DNA from: Sinotaia quadrata
Taxonomy: Eukaryota > Mollusca > Gastropoda > Architaenioglossa > Viviparidae
Assembly: GCA_028829895.1 (NCBI GenBank)
Contig: CM054182.1
Coordinates: forward strand, 87,407,546 to 87,471,545
Direction of reading: 5' to 3'
DNA length: 64,000 nucleotides
Position numbers and translations under genes: made by a program
Part shown: positions 25,101-31,503 of the stretch, piece after piece
Layout: every line of letters begins with the position of its first letter
Position numbering within the stretch: position 1 is the stretch's first letter
The notes under the pieces: model-generated
Seen by the model: the letters and a program-made list of their open reading frames with translations, nothing else
The model's database searches: none
What the model was told of the DNA's origin: nothing

Positions 25101-27211
25101 TCCTAACTAACAAAACTAGTTCACCTCACCAAGAAACTAGTAAGAATCCTAGTGAAATATGGGAAGGATGGGTACAGGCACTGAAAGGAGAAGTCAGTTC
25201 TACTGCTAGATCTTTTGACCTCAAATATTGCCAAGTTACACAAAAGGTTGGTTGTCTTAGAAGTACCATACTGGATTGGAAACCAAGCTCTCCCTTAGCT
25301 GGCAGGATATCAAATATCAGTACATTAGTCTTGCTAAAGAGAATAATTATAATAATAAAGGACAGGAAACCAAGCTCTCCTTACTTGGCAGAATATCAAA
25401 TATCAGTACTATTCAACATTAGTTTTGCTAAAGAGAACAATAATTATAATAATAAAGGACAGGAAACCAAGCTCTCCTTAGTTGGCAGGATAACAAATAT
25501 CAGTATTATTCAACATTAGTTTTGCTAAAGAAAACAAACAAACAATAATTATAATAATAAAGGACAATCAAAACACATATTTGAATATTTCAGTTTTTAA
25601 AACTTTTTTGACTCAAGATGTTACAGTGTTTAAAGCTCTGATGAAAAAAATAAATCAAAGTTGCCCCTCCACAACTGTGTCCCATTGCATTAGCAAATTA
25701 ATCTAAATAAATATTTCCTTTAAGTCACTACAAGATGATATTTTAACTATTTACTTGGGAAAACGAAGTTTTTCATCAGCTGTAATACGTCCTAGCTGCC
25801 CAGAATTATTACAGCCCCAAGTAAAGACCTCATGAGCCTCTGTTAAAGCTAGACTGTGTGAGGTGCCTGCACACACTTTTTTCACTCGCTGTGCTTTAAG
25901 TGTTTCCACACATTCTGAAAAGGAAAAAGAACAAATTTTTTTTATTTGAAAAAAAGAGACTTTACAAGACATTTAAACTCTGCTGGAATTTTTTTTAAAA
26001 CTTCATTTGGCATTACTAGTATAGTAAATCATATTATATGGATGGATGGATGGAGTGTAGGGGGCGCTTCCGGCTTCCGCTGCTTTCGCGCTTTATATTA
26101 TATGGACATTTCCAGTTTCCAAATATAGGGGTTCTAGAGAATAGCGAGGCCACCATTTCCTTCAAAAACATTATTAGAATTTAACATTTGGAAGAGGCCT
26201 TCTGCATGACATGGGTGAGCCACCACAGAGCTACATAATAATTATAAAATAAAACTTTAATGATACAATATTTACAGCCTCTGTTAGTTTTGTATTTGCT
26301 TGTATAATGGTGTCAGGGTGGGAGTGCTGACTTTAATACTCAGCACATTATCACTAAATCTTCTTCAGTGATGGTTGTCAGATTATCACACTGTAGGTTG
26401 ATAACATTTTCCAGGAACTTTTTGTGCTGGTGGTATATAAGTAGGTCTTTGAGATCCTGCACTTTTTCACTAGTGATCTTCACTGTAGTAGCATAATTTT
26501 CTATAGGATGACTGGTTGTATGCCTTGAGGATAATTAAACACCCAAAAATAAATTAATAAAATGCAATAGGGGGGTTTCAAACACACCTGCTAGGTGGTT
26601 CAATGCACTTCTCAAGCACTGAGCATAAGACTTGCACTCAAGTGAGAGTCTTGTGCCGTACAATGCTCATTTAAGTGTTTTTGCCCTTGTGGCACATTAT
26701 CTCTTTCCTAAGTTGGCACATACTTTGCAGTGCATTGTAAAAATTTGACATTTTGAACAATAACAGCGAGCCAACCTCACAGCAATACTTTGCTAAGCAT
26801 GCGTGTGTGTATATGTGTGTGCATGTGTGATAATTATTAAACAATAAATGTTATAAAATCAAGTTGTAAAGTAACAGTAATAATTAAATTGTAGTAAATA
26901 CAATTACACAGTATTACTGGAAAATACCTACCAAATCGCTTTGTTGATTTATCATGTCCAAGCTGATAATAGTCATTAAAACCACAGCTATACAGACTGC
27001 CATCTTGAAGACACACTAGGGTGTGGTTCTCTCCACAAGCAACATCCTTAATTTCTGACCCACGCAAGTTTGGAATCTGCTGTGGCACTTTAACAGCATC
27101 TATATCTTGCCCTTTTAAACCCAGCTGGCCATAAATAGCCTTACCCCACCCCAAAACTCCTGACATCTGATTGTGCCTGTGGTTTATCCAAGGGGCAGTA
27201 TACTCATTCAT
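1056..27211 (-). CDS. HERC4: HERC3/HERC4-type E3 ubiquitin ligase, 5' part of gene (16 exons; HECT domain off the left edge)
   Basis: Gene-level entry. Joined exons: 27211-26932, 25914-25755, 24311-24235, 23586-23397, 22693-22662, 20126-20035, 19624-19494, 18981-18729, 15632-15505, 10690-10634, 10428-10317, 7488-7302, 5022-4973, 4265-4206, 3083-3024, 1199-1056. Every junction has GT/AG and compatible phase, giving 671 codons without a stop. Residues about 20-400 are RCC1 repeats (motifs such as YGQLGLKG, VACGENHTLVC, GGSHTFSLSMSGALFAWG, FTFGAGSYGQLGHG). Residues about 405-671 match the linker of vertebrate HERC3/HERC4, including MPDVEAMRMYLILPECS and NIRNDYVSWVQ. In this family the RCC1 propeller binds partners and a C-terminal HECT domain carries the catalytic cysteine for ubiquitin transfer, mainly in the cytosol. 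The HECT part is not in the window, so activity cannot be judged. HERC3 versus HERC4 is not resolved; the symbol is by family. The true start may be the exon at 31503. Confidence 0.9.
1921..2015. repeat. Short tandem repeat, about 34-38 bp, three units
   Basis: Three diverged units sharing the words ggtaccaa (first unit agtaccaa) and ttcaagcct (ttttaagct in the third), inside the HERC intron between exons 15 and 16. Confidence 0.6.
2033..2133. repeat. Long inverted repeat (hairpin), about 42-bp arms, 16-base loop
   Basis: The left arm (2033-2074) and right arm (2091-2133) are near-perfect reverse complements: gataatcatcacat pairs with atgtgatgattatc, and cttgatccgt with acggatcaag. The loop is 2075-2090. 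It lies in a HERC intron beside a tandem array. It could be a fold-back element remnant or the product of inverted local duplication. Confidence 0.85.
2135..2865. repeat. Satellite-like tandem array, about 80-bp unit
   Basis: Roughly eight imperfect units with the words agtatatagaacagac, atgtcacaatt and gtctacatacacagac. The last part degrades into shorter units ending in gtatggaacagaagtattac. Unit order is head to tail. The 103-residue open frame at 2560-2871 is an artefact of this array. Confidence 0.85.
3024..3083 (-). CDS. HERC4: HERC exon 15 (60-base exon)
   Basis: Encodes MIKRQRALYYSLEMLKRLNI, twenty codons in phase 0, aligning with the ALKVLEILHRVNE stretch of HERC4. Acceptor TTCCAG before 3083; donor GTAAGT from 3023. 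Degenerate copies of its acceptor and first bases are scattered through 3155-3720. Confidence 0.83.
3155..3725. repeat. Degenerate repeats copying the acceptor and start of HERC exon 15
   Basis: About five diverged units (around 3209, 3294, 3388, 3560 and 3686) containing variants of tttaatcatctggaat, which at 3076-3091 spans the first bases of HERC exon 15 and its acceptor. Three of them also share gctgtatcagc and gtgtgctgc, giving a unit of about 110 bp. Confidence 0.65.
4206..4265 (-). CDS. HERC4: HERC exon 14 (60-base exon)
   Basis: Encodes IYKQVIDFLLQLPEVTTEME, twenty codons in phase 0, aligning with LFKEVVVHLLKL of HERC4. Acceptor TTGCAG before 4265; donor GTTAGT from 4205. Confidence 0.83.
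4973..5022 (-). CDS. HERC4: HERC exon 13 (50-base exon)
   Basis: Encodes SQWWADFRPSFFNHLVM, aligning with the NWWSVLEPPLFLKIV stretch of HERC4. Acceptor ATTCAG before 5022. The donor GTAAGG from 4972 is preferred over GTAATG six bases earlier, because the extra V-M fits the family length. Confidence 0.83.
5030..6430. other. Non-repetitive HERC intron sequence
   Basis: No coding similarity recognised. It is less AT-rich than its surroundings, with a short GT/GGGG-rich run at 5515-5590. Short ORFs on both strands look random. It may be an old insertion, but no termini are visible. Confidence 0.3.
6435..6610 (+). repeat. Copy of an interspersed repeat family (family R)
   Basis: Shares ttctagcatattct, tttaactctggtacttac, aaaaatatcaac and agagacaggcaaattta with the better copy at 42160-42315. 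Same orientation as that copy, more diverged. Confidence 0.65.
6714..6897. repeat. Minisatellite, about 39-bp unit, five copies
   Basis: Units of the form taattggcattgtgtctgcc followed by atccaggatctgtgacat, very similar to one another, in the HERC intron between exons 12 and 13. The last units are shortened. Confidence 0.9.
7302..7488 (-). CDS. HERC4: HERC exon 12 (conserved linker block)
   Basis: Encodes MCNSLETLLRGLPHTMPDVE, AMRMYLILPECSLFDQ and LIVPFGQAIVSLDKTAAKFL. DVEA.R.YL.LPEC and IPFG.A.V.L are the best conserved motifs of the HERC3/4 linker. Acceptor TTGTAG before 7488; donor GTAAGT from 7301, phase 1. Confidence 0.94.
7876..8100. repeat. Purine-rich minisatellite, about 45-57 bp, five copies
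   Basis: Repeated agaagtaggaatagaaaagc, then ctcagaaagaa and a run of A. Strongly purine-biased on the plus strand. Lies in the intron upstream of HERC exon 12. Confidence 0.88.
8742..9192. mobile_element. Non-autonomous hAT element (MITE), 451 bp, with perfect 8-bp target duplication
   Basis: The left end begins cagaggtcggcaaacttttt; the right end read in reverse begins caggggtcggcaaagt. These are terminal inverted repeats of the hAT type. The 8-bp duplication ccctagag flanks both ends (8734-8741 and 9193-9200) without mismatch. The interior has no transposase frame, so it would have to be mobilised in trans. It sits in the HERC intron between exons 11 and 12. Confidence 0.93.
9995..10330. 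repeat. Minisatellite of 81-84 bp copying the end and donor of HERC exon 11
   Basis: Units share, on the plus strand, cttttgttttaaaataatat followed by tggggatcgttctagtctag. On the minus strand this is the 3' end of exon 11 and its donor. Donor-equivalent positions are 10317 (real), 10236, 10155 and 10071, so spacing is 81, 81 and 84 bp. The GT is kept at the second position and lost in the third and fourth. Confidence 0.92.
10317..10428 (-). CDS. HERC4: HERC exon 11 (linker)
   Basis: Encodes NDGHCGSSSKNHGVDLEDVR, then EFFSRLEQSPNIILKQK, aligning with the GVDM..ARLLFHKL..P stretch of HERC4. Acceptor TTTCAG before 10428; donor GTAAAT from 10316, phase 0. The tandem array immediately downstream repeats the exon's last bases and the donor. 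Confidence 0.87.
10634..10690 (-). CDS. HERC4: HERC exon 10 (linker)
   Basis: A 57-base exon encoding EITKIFSHPSCLNGSFLL, which aligns with the FSSSGCLNGSFL segment of HERC4. Acceptor ATTTTAG before 10690; donor GTAAGT from 10633. The short intron to exon 11 (205 bases) carries no repeats. Confidence 0.9.
10960..11108. repeat. Minisatellite, 48-bp unit, three near-identical copies
   Basis: Three copies of a unit containing gggagctcatcaatagtcct and ctatgaaaatagtatagcac, in the HERC intron between exons 9 and 10. Near identity suggests recent expansion. The 69-residue open frame across it is an artefact. Confidence 0.95.
11474..11765. repeat. Tandem repeat, about 105-bp unit, three copies
   Basis: Units share aatgtgcactggactcctg, tgctaggatat and ttcagttgga. 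The third copy is the most diverged (aatgtgcattagactcctg). Confidence 0.8.
12628..12855. repeat. Tandem repeat, short AT-rich units
   Basis: Repeated words taatgacaagctttatcttt, agaaaacttaaatgaaaagc and tgtttagaa in four to five diverged units, HERC intron 9-10. Confidence 0.7.
13180..13475. repeat. Minisatellite, about 25-bp unit, about eleven copies
   Basis: Units of the form gtgaggcatagaggtctaga plus gcttt, with variants such as aagaggcatagatatctaga. Head to tail, moderately homogeneous. Confidence 0.95.
13540..14500. repeat. Degenerate tandem array with the motif gctttattcaataggtaaac
   Basis: Many diverged units in which tagctttattc(a/t)a is followed by a(c/g)aggtaaac and an A-rich stretch. 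Unit length varies (about 35-65 bp). Older looking than the neighbouring arrays. HERC intron 9-10. Confidence 0.7.
14975..15480. repeat. Minisatellite of about 36 bp copying the end and donor of HERC exon 9
   Basis: About 13 units, plus strand form attagtttacagacatac then tgtgaaatctctattaaa. Read on the minus strand, ATAGAGATTTCACA then GTATGTCTGTAAAC parallels the exon end ATAGAACTTTCAGA and its donor GTATGTAAAC. Several units keep an intact GTATGT. Confidence 0.9.
15505..15632 (-). CDS. HERC4: HERC exon 9 (linker)
   Basis: Encodes SPGVVMDYRMHDPTSQILTL, then TAAHIKAIEELKSDETPCIE. It corresponds to the NPTKQIWTV...IQKW region of HERC4. Acceptor GCACAG before 15632. The donor GTATGT from 15504 gives phase 2 and joins to the next exon as LS-D-EITKIF. 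The array at 14980-15480 is built from copies of this exon's end plus its donor. Confidence 0.85.
16190..16655. repeat. Purine-rich minisatellite, about 30-60 bp units
   Basis: Units combine acaatgcagaaacaaccc, aaacagtgtggaagaaaaa and runs of A. Because the array lacks T-containing stops on one strand, several long frames stay open on both strands (up to 247 codons). They overlap each other and are not genes. Confidence 0.88.
16925..17365. repeat. Minisatellite, about 37-40 bp unit, about eleven copies
   Basis: Units of ctaatctactttctccagct followed by cttaacgttcaaactgcact, increasingly diverged towards the right. HERC intron between exons 8 and 9. Confidence 0.9.
17797..18244 (+). mobile_element. 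Deleted mariner-like element with about 60-bp terminal inverted repeats and a transposase HTH remnant
   Basis: Left end 17799-17858 and right end 18181-18240 are inverted repeats beginning gggtgtccataaag, then acaatttcaaaaatttatta and caattgatgagg. TA dinucleotides lie at or close to the ends. Between them is a frameshifted remnant of the N-terminal DNA-binding part of a transposase. It starts at ATG 17978 (MATPQEKAQNVSWVIET), shifts frame and continues as RTSIHAWHKKFMKAGTVF. This resembles the helix-turn-helix region annotated in arthropod elements as DUF4817. The catalytic part is missing. Inserted in a HERC intron. Confidence 0.85.
18729..18981 (-). CDS. HERC4: HERC exon 8 (last RCC1 repeat and propeller end)
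   Basis: Encodes RRHTIAHVFKTGRLYSFGLG then GSGQLGIE, a divergent loop, and VVQRIFTGGDHCFLIYKPVD. YSFGLGG.GQLG and the RIF.GGD motif mark the end of the propeller in HERC3/4. Acceptor TTTCAG before 18981; donor GTGAGT from 18728, phase 0. Confidence 0.92.
19494..19624 (-). CDS. HERC4: HERC exon 7 (RCC1 repeat)
   Basis: Encodes DGRVFTFGAGSYGQLGHGT, a variable loop, then VMELSGNEVTQIACG. FTFGAG.YGQLGH is a signature of this blade in HERC3/4. Acceptor GCCAG before 19624; donor GTAAGA from 19493. Confidence 0.93.
20035..20126 (-). CDS. HERC4: HERC exon 6 (RCC1 repeat)
   Basis: Encodes RAVPNNCRSLRSQKIKYLTC and GEDHTAALTI. SLRSQKI and CGEDHTAALT are near-identical to HERC4 of vertebrates. Acceptor CAACAG before 20126; donor GTAAGT from 20034. 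Confidence 0.92.
20130..22075. other. HERC intron 5 interior with an unexplained, less AT-rich block
   Basis: From about 20580 to 21410, and again 21770-22030, base composition and CpG content are clearly higher than in the rest of the window. An 86-residue frame at 20599-20859 (MTTEKRAAQTELNIQGENR at the start) and frames on the other strand are open, but I recognise no family. It may be an old transposon or a retrocopy. No terminal repeats or target duplication were found. Confidence 0.35.
22070..22150. repeat. Direct repeat with CA-rich spacer
   Basis: cacacagatgtgcatgcatt is repeated twice, about 43 bp apart, each followed by an A run and a CA-rich tail. Confidence 0.7.
22662..22693 (-). 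CDS. HERC4: HERC exon 5, 32-base micro-exon (RCC1 core)
   Basis: Only 32 bases, encoding the blade core FGQLGLGDVK. Acceptor TTTCAG before 22693; donor GTAATGG from 22661. The phase joins AAC AG|G TTT upstream and AAA G|AC AGA downstream, which restores the continuous family alignment (FGQLGL.D..DR.VPN). A competing GT nine bases earlier would break the frame. Confidence 0.85.
22745..23115. repeat. Minisatellite, about 37-bp unit
   Basis: Units of atgagtgactatgttttatt followed by ttattagaacaatac, about nine copies of uneven length, in the HERC intron between exons 4 and 5, close to the acceptor of exon 5. Confidence 0.85.
23397..23586 (-). CDS. HERC4: HERC exon 4 (RCC1 repeats)
   Basis: Encodes EGLVSTWGANDCGQLGLGT, then GIPFAQVVAGGSHTFSLSMS and ALFAWGKN. 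The GIPF.QV.AGG.H segment is characteristic of the third to fourth blades of HERC3/4. Acceptor GATAG before 23586; donor GTAAAT from 23396, joining in phase 2 to the next micro-exon. Confidence 0.92.
24235..24311 (-). CDS. HERC4: HERC exon 3 (RCC1 repeat)
   Basis: A 77-base exon encoding LVKSLAVHNIVQIACGSHHC and IALTS, aligning with the KSL..IVQVACG..HSLAL stretch of HERC4. Acceptor CACAG before 24311; donor GTAAGT from 24234. Confidence 0.88.
25270..25565. repeat. Tandem repeat, about 97-bp unit, three copies
   Basis: Units contain ggaaaccaagctctcc, ggcaggatatcaaatatcag, attcaacattagttttgcta and aataattataataataaagg. Near identical, HERC intron 2-3. Confidence 0.92.
25755..25914 (-). CDS. 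HERC4: HERC exon 2 (RCC1 repeat)
   Basis: Encodes CVETLKAQRVKKVCAGTSHS, followed by the blade core FTWGCNNSGQLGRI and ending in LRFPK. Acceptor TTTCAG before 25914; donor GTAAAT from 25754. Phases agree with exons 1 and 3. Confidence 0.9.
26030..26260. other. GC-richer insert-like block in a HERC intron
   Basis: A (ggat)n run is followed by a CpG-bearing segment (gcgcttccggcttccgctgc) unlike its surroundings, then ordinary sequence. The words attatatgga occur on both sides. It might be a small transposon fragment; I cannot assign it. Confidence 0.3.
26932..27211 (-). CDS. HERC4: HERC exon 1 (first RCC1 repeat)
   Basis: Translates to MNEYTAPWINHRH, then MSGVLGWGKAIYGQLGLKG, then VACGENHTLVCLQDGSLYSC and YYQLGHDKSTKRF. 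These are the first RCC1 blade and the start of the second, matching the N-terminus of HERC3/4. The exon body starts at an acceptor at 27223/27222; 27211 is the first in-frame ATG inside it and 27166 the next, closest to the family's usual start. The donor is GTAGGT from 26931; using it rather than GTATTT three bases later gives phase 1 and joins to exon 2 as KRF-E-CVETL. Confidence 0.88.
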
Positions 27212-27299
27212 ATGTCCATTGTCTAAACAGAGCAAATGGAAAAAGAAAACAAAAGAGTTTATGATGAATGAATCACAAATTTAGAAGACTAACAGGCAA

Positions 27300-28495
27300 T
27301 CCAGCATCACATACATCACTGTTTACAGCCACAGAAGTCAACAAATATTAGTTATACACAATCACAGACATTACTGTTTACAGCCACAGAAGTCAACAAA
27401 TATTAGTTATACACAATCACAGACATTACTGTTTACAGCCACAGAAGTCAACAAATATTAGTTATACACAATCACAGACATTACTGTTTACAGCCACAGA
27501 AGTCAACAAATATTAGTTATATACAATCACAGACATCACTGCTTACAATCCAGGAGCCAATAAGCACAAGTTATACATGTTACAGCCACATAGATCAATA
27601 AGCACTAACCATACACATTCAAAGACATCAGTGATATAGCCACAATTATCAATAAGTACTAGTTATATACAATCACAGACAACATCACTGTTATAGCGAC
27701 ATAAGTCAATAAGCACTAGCCATAAACAATCAAGATAGCATCACTGTTAAAGCCACATAAGCATTAACCATACACAATCACAAAGAAATCATTACTAGAG
27801 CCACAAAGGTCAATATGTGCTAATTATACACAATCACAGACAACATCACTGTTACAGCCACAAAGGTCAATAAGCACTAGCCATACATAAATATAATCAC
27901 AGACATCACTGTTTACAGTCAAATGAGTCAATAAATACTAGTTATGCAGACAACATCACTATTTACAGCCAAAAAAGGAGTCAATAAACACTAGTTATAC
28001 ACAATCACAGACAAAATCACTGCCACATGAATCAATAAGCACCAGTTGTACACAATCACTGACAATATTACTGCTTGCAGCCACAGGAGTCGATAAGCAC
28101 TAGTTATACACAATCACAGAAATCATTATTACAGCCACATAGGCCAATAAGTACTAGTTACACACAATCACAGACAATATTATTATTATAGCCACATAGG
28201 TCAATAAGCACTGGTTATCCAAAGACAGTCATCCAAGTCAATAAGCACAAGCAATTCAAACAGACATCACTGTTTACAATCACATGCATAAATAAGCAAA
28301 AGCAGTATACAATCACAGACATCATTATTTACAACTACATAGGTCAAAAAGCACTAGCTATTGAAATAGACATCAATATTTACAGCCACAAAAGTCAATA
28401 AGTGCTAGCTATTCAAATAGACATCAATATTTACAGCCAGAAAGATCAATAAATGCTAGCTATTCAAATAAATATCAATATTTTCAGCCACTGTC
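27300..28495. repeat. Long minisatellite array, about 55-bp unit, about 20 copies
   Basis: The first four units (27310-27530) are almost identical: atcacagacattactgttta, cagccacagaagtcaacaaa, tattagttatacaca. Later units diverge but keep cagccaca.(a)ggtcaataagcac. It lies just upstream of HERC exon 1, in the presumed first intron. Graded divergence suggests expansion from the left end. Confidence 0.95.
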
Positions 28496-28689
28496 ATATA
28501 ATGGCTTATGTAAGAAAATTGTATTTTTCTTAAAATACAAGCGCATGAATTTGTTAAAAAATAATTTATTAACTTTAACAAATTTCTCATATATTTTCAA
28601 ACATCTGTACTCTATGGAAAATATATAACATTAGTCACTGCAGTCTGAAACAATACAAGGTTACAAAACTAAAATGGCATGCTCCTTTC

Positions 28690-29175
28690 TGCAAAAGTAA
28701 AATTAAGGCAGCACTAAATTTCAGGCATATTTCATCTCCTAACTCCTTTCTCTCTTACAACCACTCTCAACTTACAAATCCTGCAACAATTTTCATTATC
28801 CTGATACAAATGCAGCATAAGAAATATAGTATTGATCAAAATTCACAAGTATAATGTACAACACAGTCAAAGTAATTAACATAGAAATAATGGTTCAATT
28901 ACATAAGCATTCTCCAATTCAAATCATAGATCAATAGCAAACATGTACAAAAAATATTCCTAAGTCAATTCTTTCTTTATCAGTCAGTTAACTTACCATA
29001 AGCTAATGATTGCCTTTATGACCAGACTTGAGCTATGTTGAAATCAAAGTGATTAGAATACAGGACTCTATCCTCATTGAATGAAGTTGTTATGAACAAG
29101 TGTGAGACTATTATTCACAAAAACTACTCATCCACTTGGAAATGGTTTCGATTGAATCAGAAATTTCTAGCTATC
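28690..29175 (+). repeat. Copy of interspersed repeat family R
   Basis: Shares actcctttctctcttaca, ctgatacaaatgcagcataa, cagtcagttaacttacca and aaactactcatccacttgga with 41800-42140, in the same orientation and order. Confidence 0.75.
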
Positions 29176-31440
29176 CATTACATAATTTGTGGTAAATTTG
29201 CATACTGTTCTGGCCTAGATCTGATGGCAAGTTTCTTCAGGAGATGAGTAAATTTGACAAGCATGATTAGTCAAGGGGTTTCCCCATATACATCTCATTG
29301 CACAAATCAACAGCAGCAGAAAAATTTGGCAGTTACTGAGTTAGATATTTAAACTGGAAGAATTAAAATATAAAAAGTCATCTATTCAAAGTCTGAGCCA
29401 ATTAAGGTATTTAACTATAACTGAACAGAGTACACAGAAATATGTTTATTTATGGTAAAACTTTGGTCACTAAACATGAATGCATAGTATTTTATATTCA
29501 ACCAAATGTTTGCAGTCTAATAAATATAAGTAGCTCTTGTTGTCCAGGGAATATGTGACCTGAACTAAAAATCAAATACAAAATAATTATACTACTGACA
29601 CTGACAATAATGATGATGTGTTCAAAACAAAGTAAGCAGAACATAAAATATTCATTGTTCTTTAACAATTCTTTGCTATGTCTCCTGTTCTTAGTTTACC
29701 AGAGGTTTCTTTTATAATATTTGCTTGAAAATACTGTTTACAAATTTGTTTAAGATAATCATTTTTATATCATCCCCAAGAAGAGAATGCCAAAGTTCAA
29801 TGCCAAAATAAAGTTAGCAGTTACAATTATTTGCATCTAAACAGAATGATGCACACTAGATAATGACATATCTATCAATGCTCTAGGTTCAGATGCCCTG
29901 TAAAAGAAGTTAATCTTACTAATCTTAGATATATGAAAATTCTAACACTTTTGCCTAAGCTTAAGCACAGAAACACTATTATCTTCAGATATATATCTTT
30001 GTCTCTATGTGATTTTTTGTTGTTGTTTTTGCATCTCTCTCACTTGTATCAAAAGCAGCTTTGTGATACATAGCCCCTCACCCCCAACCCCTTTTTGAAA
30101 TAGTGAATCTGGTTTTCTAAGGCAAGTGTATAACAGATCTGGATTTACTGAACATTGGGATGATTTACTCTGTGCAACTATAAATCTTTTCACTTTTTTC
30201 TTGTTTTTTCACTGTTGCAATTATTTCTTGTTTAAACCATGAAGCATTTAATGTTTCTTCTTCAAACAGCTAATTTATATTTTAAGTTATAATACAGTTT
30301 ATCTTTCTAAACTAGTGTCACTTTCATTTCTTAACATTATTTTTGAAAATTTGTTTTCAAATGGTGGAAATAAATTTAATACAGAATCATATTGTGATAT
30401 ATAAATTAATATTATCTAAAATGCAGTAAAATAGGGTTTTAGTGTTGGTTATTATAAGAATAGTTAGTACTAAATATTAGCAATAGCATAGATAAAGAGT
30501 AGTTAGTAAAAGAAACATTTACAAAAAGTACATTTTATTCATAATTGTCAGCCAAAGTGATTATAAAGTTCTTGAAAATGTCATGTGAACGGAAATTATT
30601 ATTTGTTTTTTAACAGAAATTTTAATGACAGCATAGATTATGCTATGCAGCATAGACAAACAATAACCGACACTAAAACCCTATTTTACCAAAAATGCTT
30701 TGTACTAAAAAAAATGTTGAAGTCTGAAACAGAACTACTGATTTCTCCTACCCCTTAGCAATGATTTTAAAAAGCACTTATCAAAGTCTTCAGCTTATGA
30801 AGATATTAATTATTATAAACATATATTATAACATTAATAATTAACGGGTCAACCATGCAAAACGAAACCAAAATAAAACACAACAGTTGAATGTGTTATA
30901 AAATTGTCTAAATTATCAATAAAATGTCAATAAGTTATGATGCTATGTATTCATTAAAGTTATAGTGAAGAAAATAAGACTGAAATAAAATACGTACATT
31001 AATAACAAAACATGGGTCTATACATTTATCAAACTAAATTCTTCGAAATTACTGAAGTTATTTAGTTAGTAGCACTTGAGATTATCGGTTCACACTGTAA
31101 AAGTGTAATAAAAACATTCATTCACAGCTATTTTAAATATATATTAAGAGTAAGAATGTGCTGATGTCACTTTGGTTGCTATGCCAAATGACAACATTAA
31201 CCCTCCAGGCAACTTTACTAAGTACATACTTTAGAATAGATAATAATGAATTATATTTATAACCTACGAAAGAAGAATGATACATAGGCCACCGTTTTTA
31301 TTTTTTAATGCTCACAACAGCATTATAAAACCAAAACAAAATTATGGACAAACTTACTGATATTATCTGTTTGTTTAAGTAACTGTTGGGAAGCTAAGAA
31401 AAGAAGACCATTAAGATTTTTGTTTCTTAAGGAGAAATTT
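29176..31440. other. Presumed HERC intron 1, no gene recognised
   Basis: AT-rich, largely unique sequence with two near copies of agcatagat(t/a) near 30490-30650. I see neither exons nor complete mobile elements. Confidence 0.4.
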
Positions 31441-31496
31441 CCAAAATTACACGATTTCCCCTGGTTCTTGCCCCTTCGGTTGTAACTGAGAGTTAC

Positions 31497-31503
31497 CTAC
31501 CAT
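31497..31503 (-). CDS. Candidate first coding exon of the HERC gene (ATG plus four bases)
   Basis: On the minus strand, ATG at 31503-31501 lies in the context AACGATGG, with A at -3 and G at +4. Four bases later comes a donor, GTAACT, from 31496. This phase-1 end fits the acceptor TTTAG at 27223, where the downstream exon begins AC AAT GGA and is open. Joined, the protein would begin with M-V-D and run on into the RCC1 exon. The surrounding 31440-31510 is less AT-rich than its flanks. This is an inference from frame and context only; the alternative starts are the in-frame ATGs at 27211 and 27166, both in weak contexts. Confidence 0.4.
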
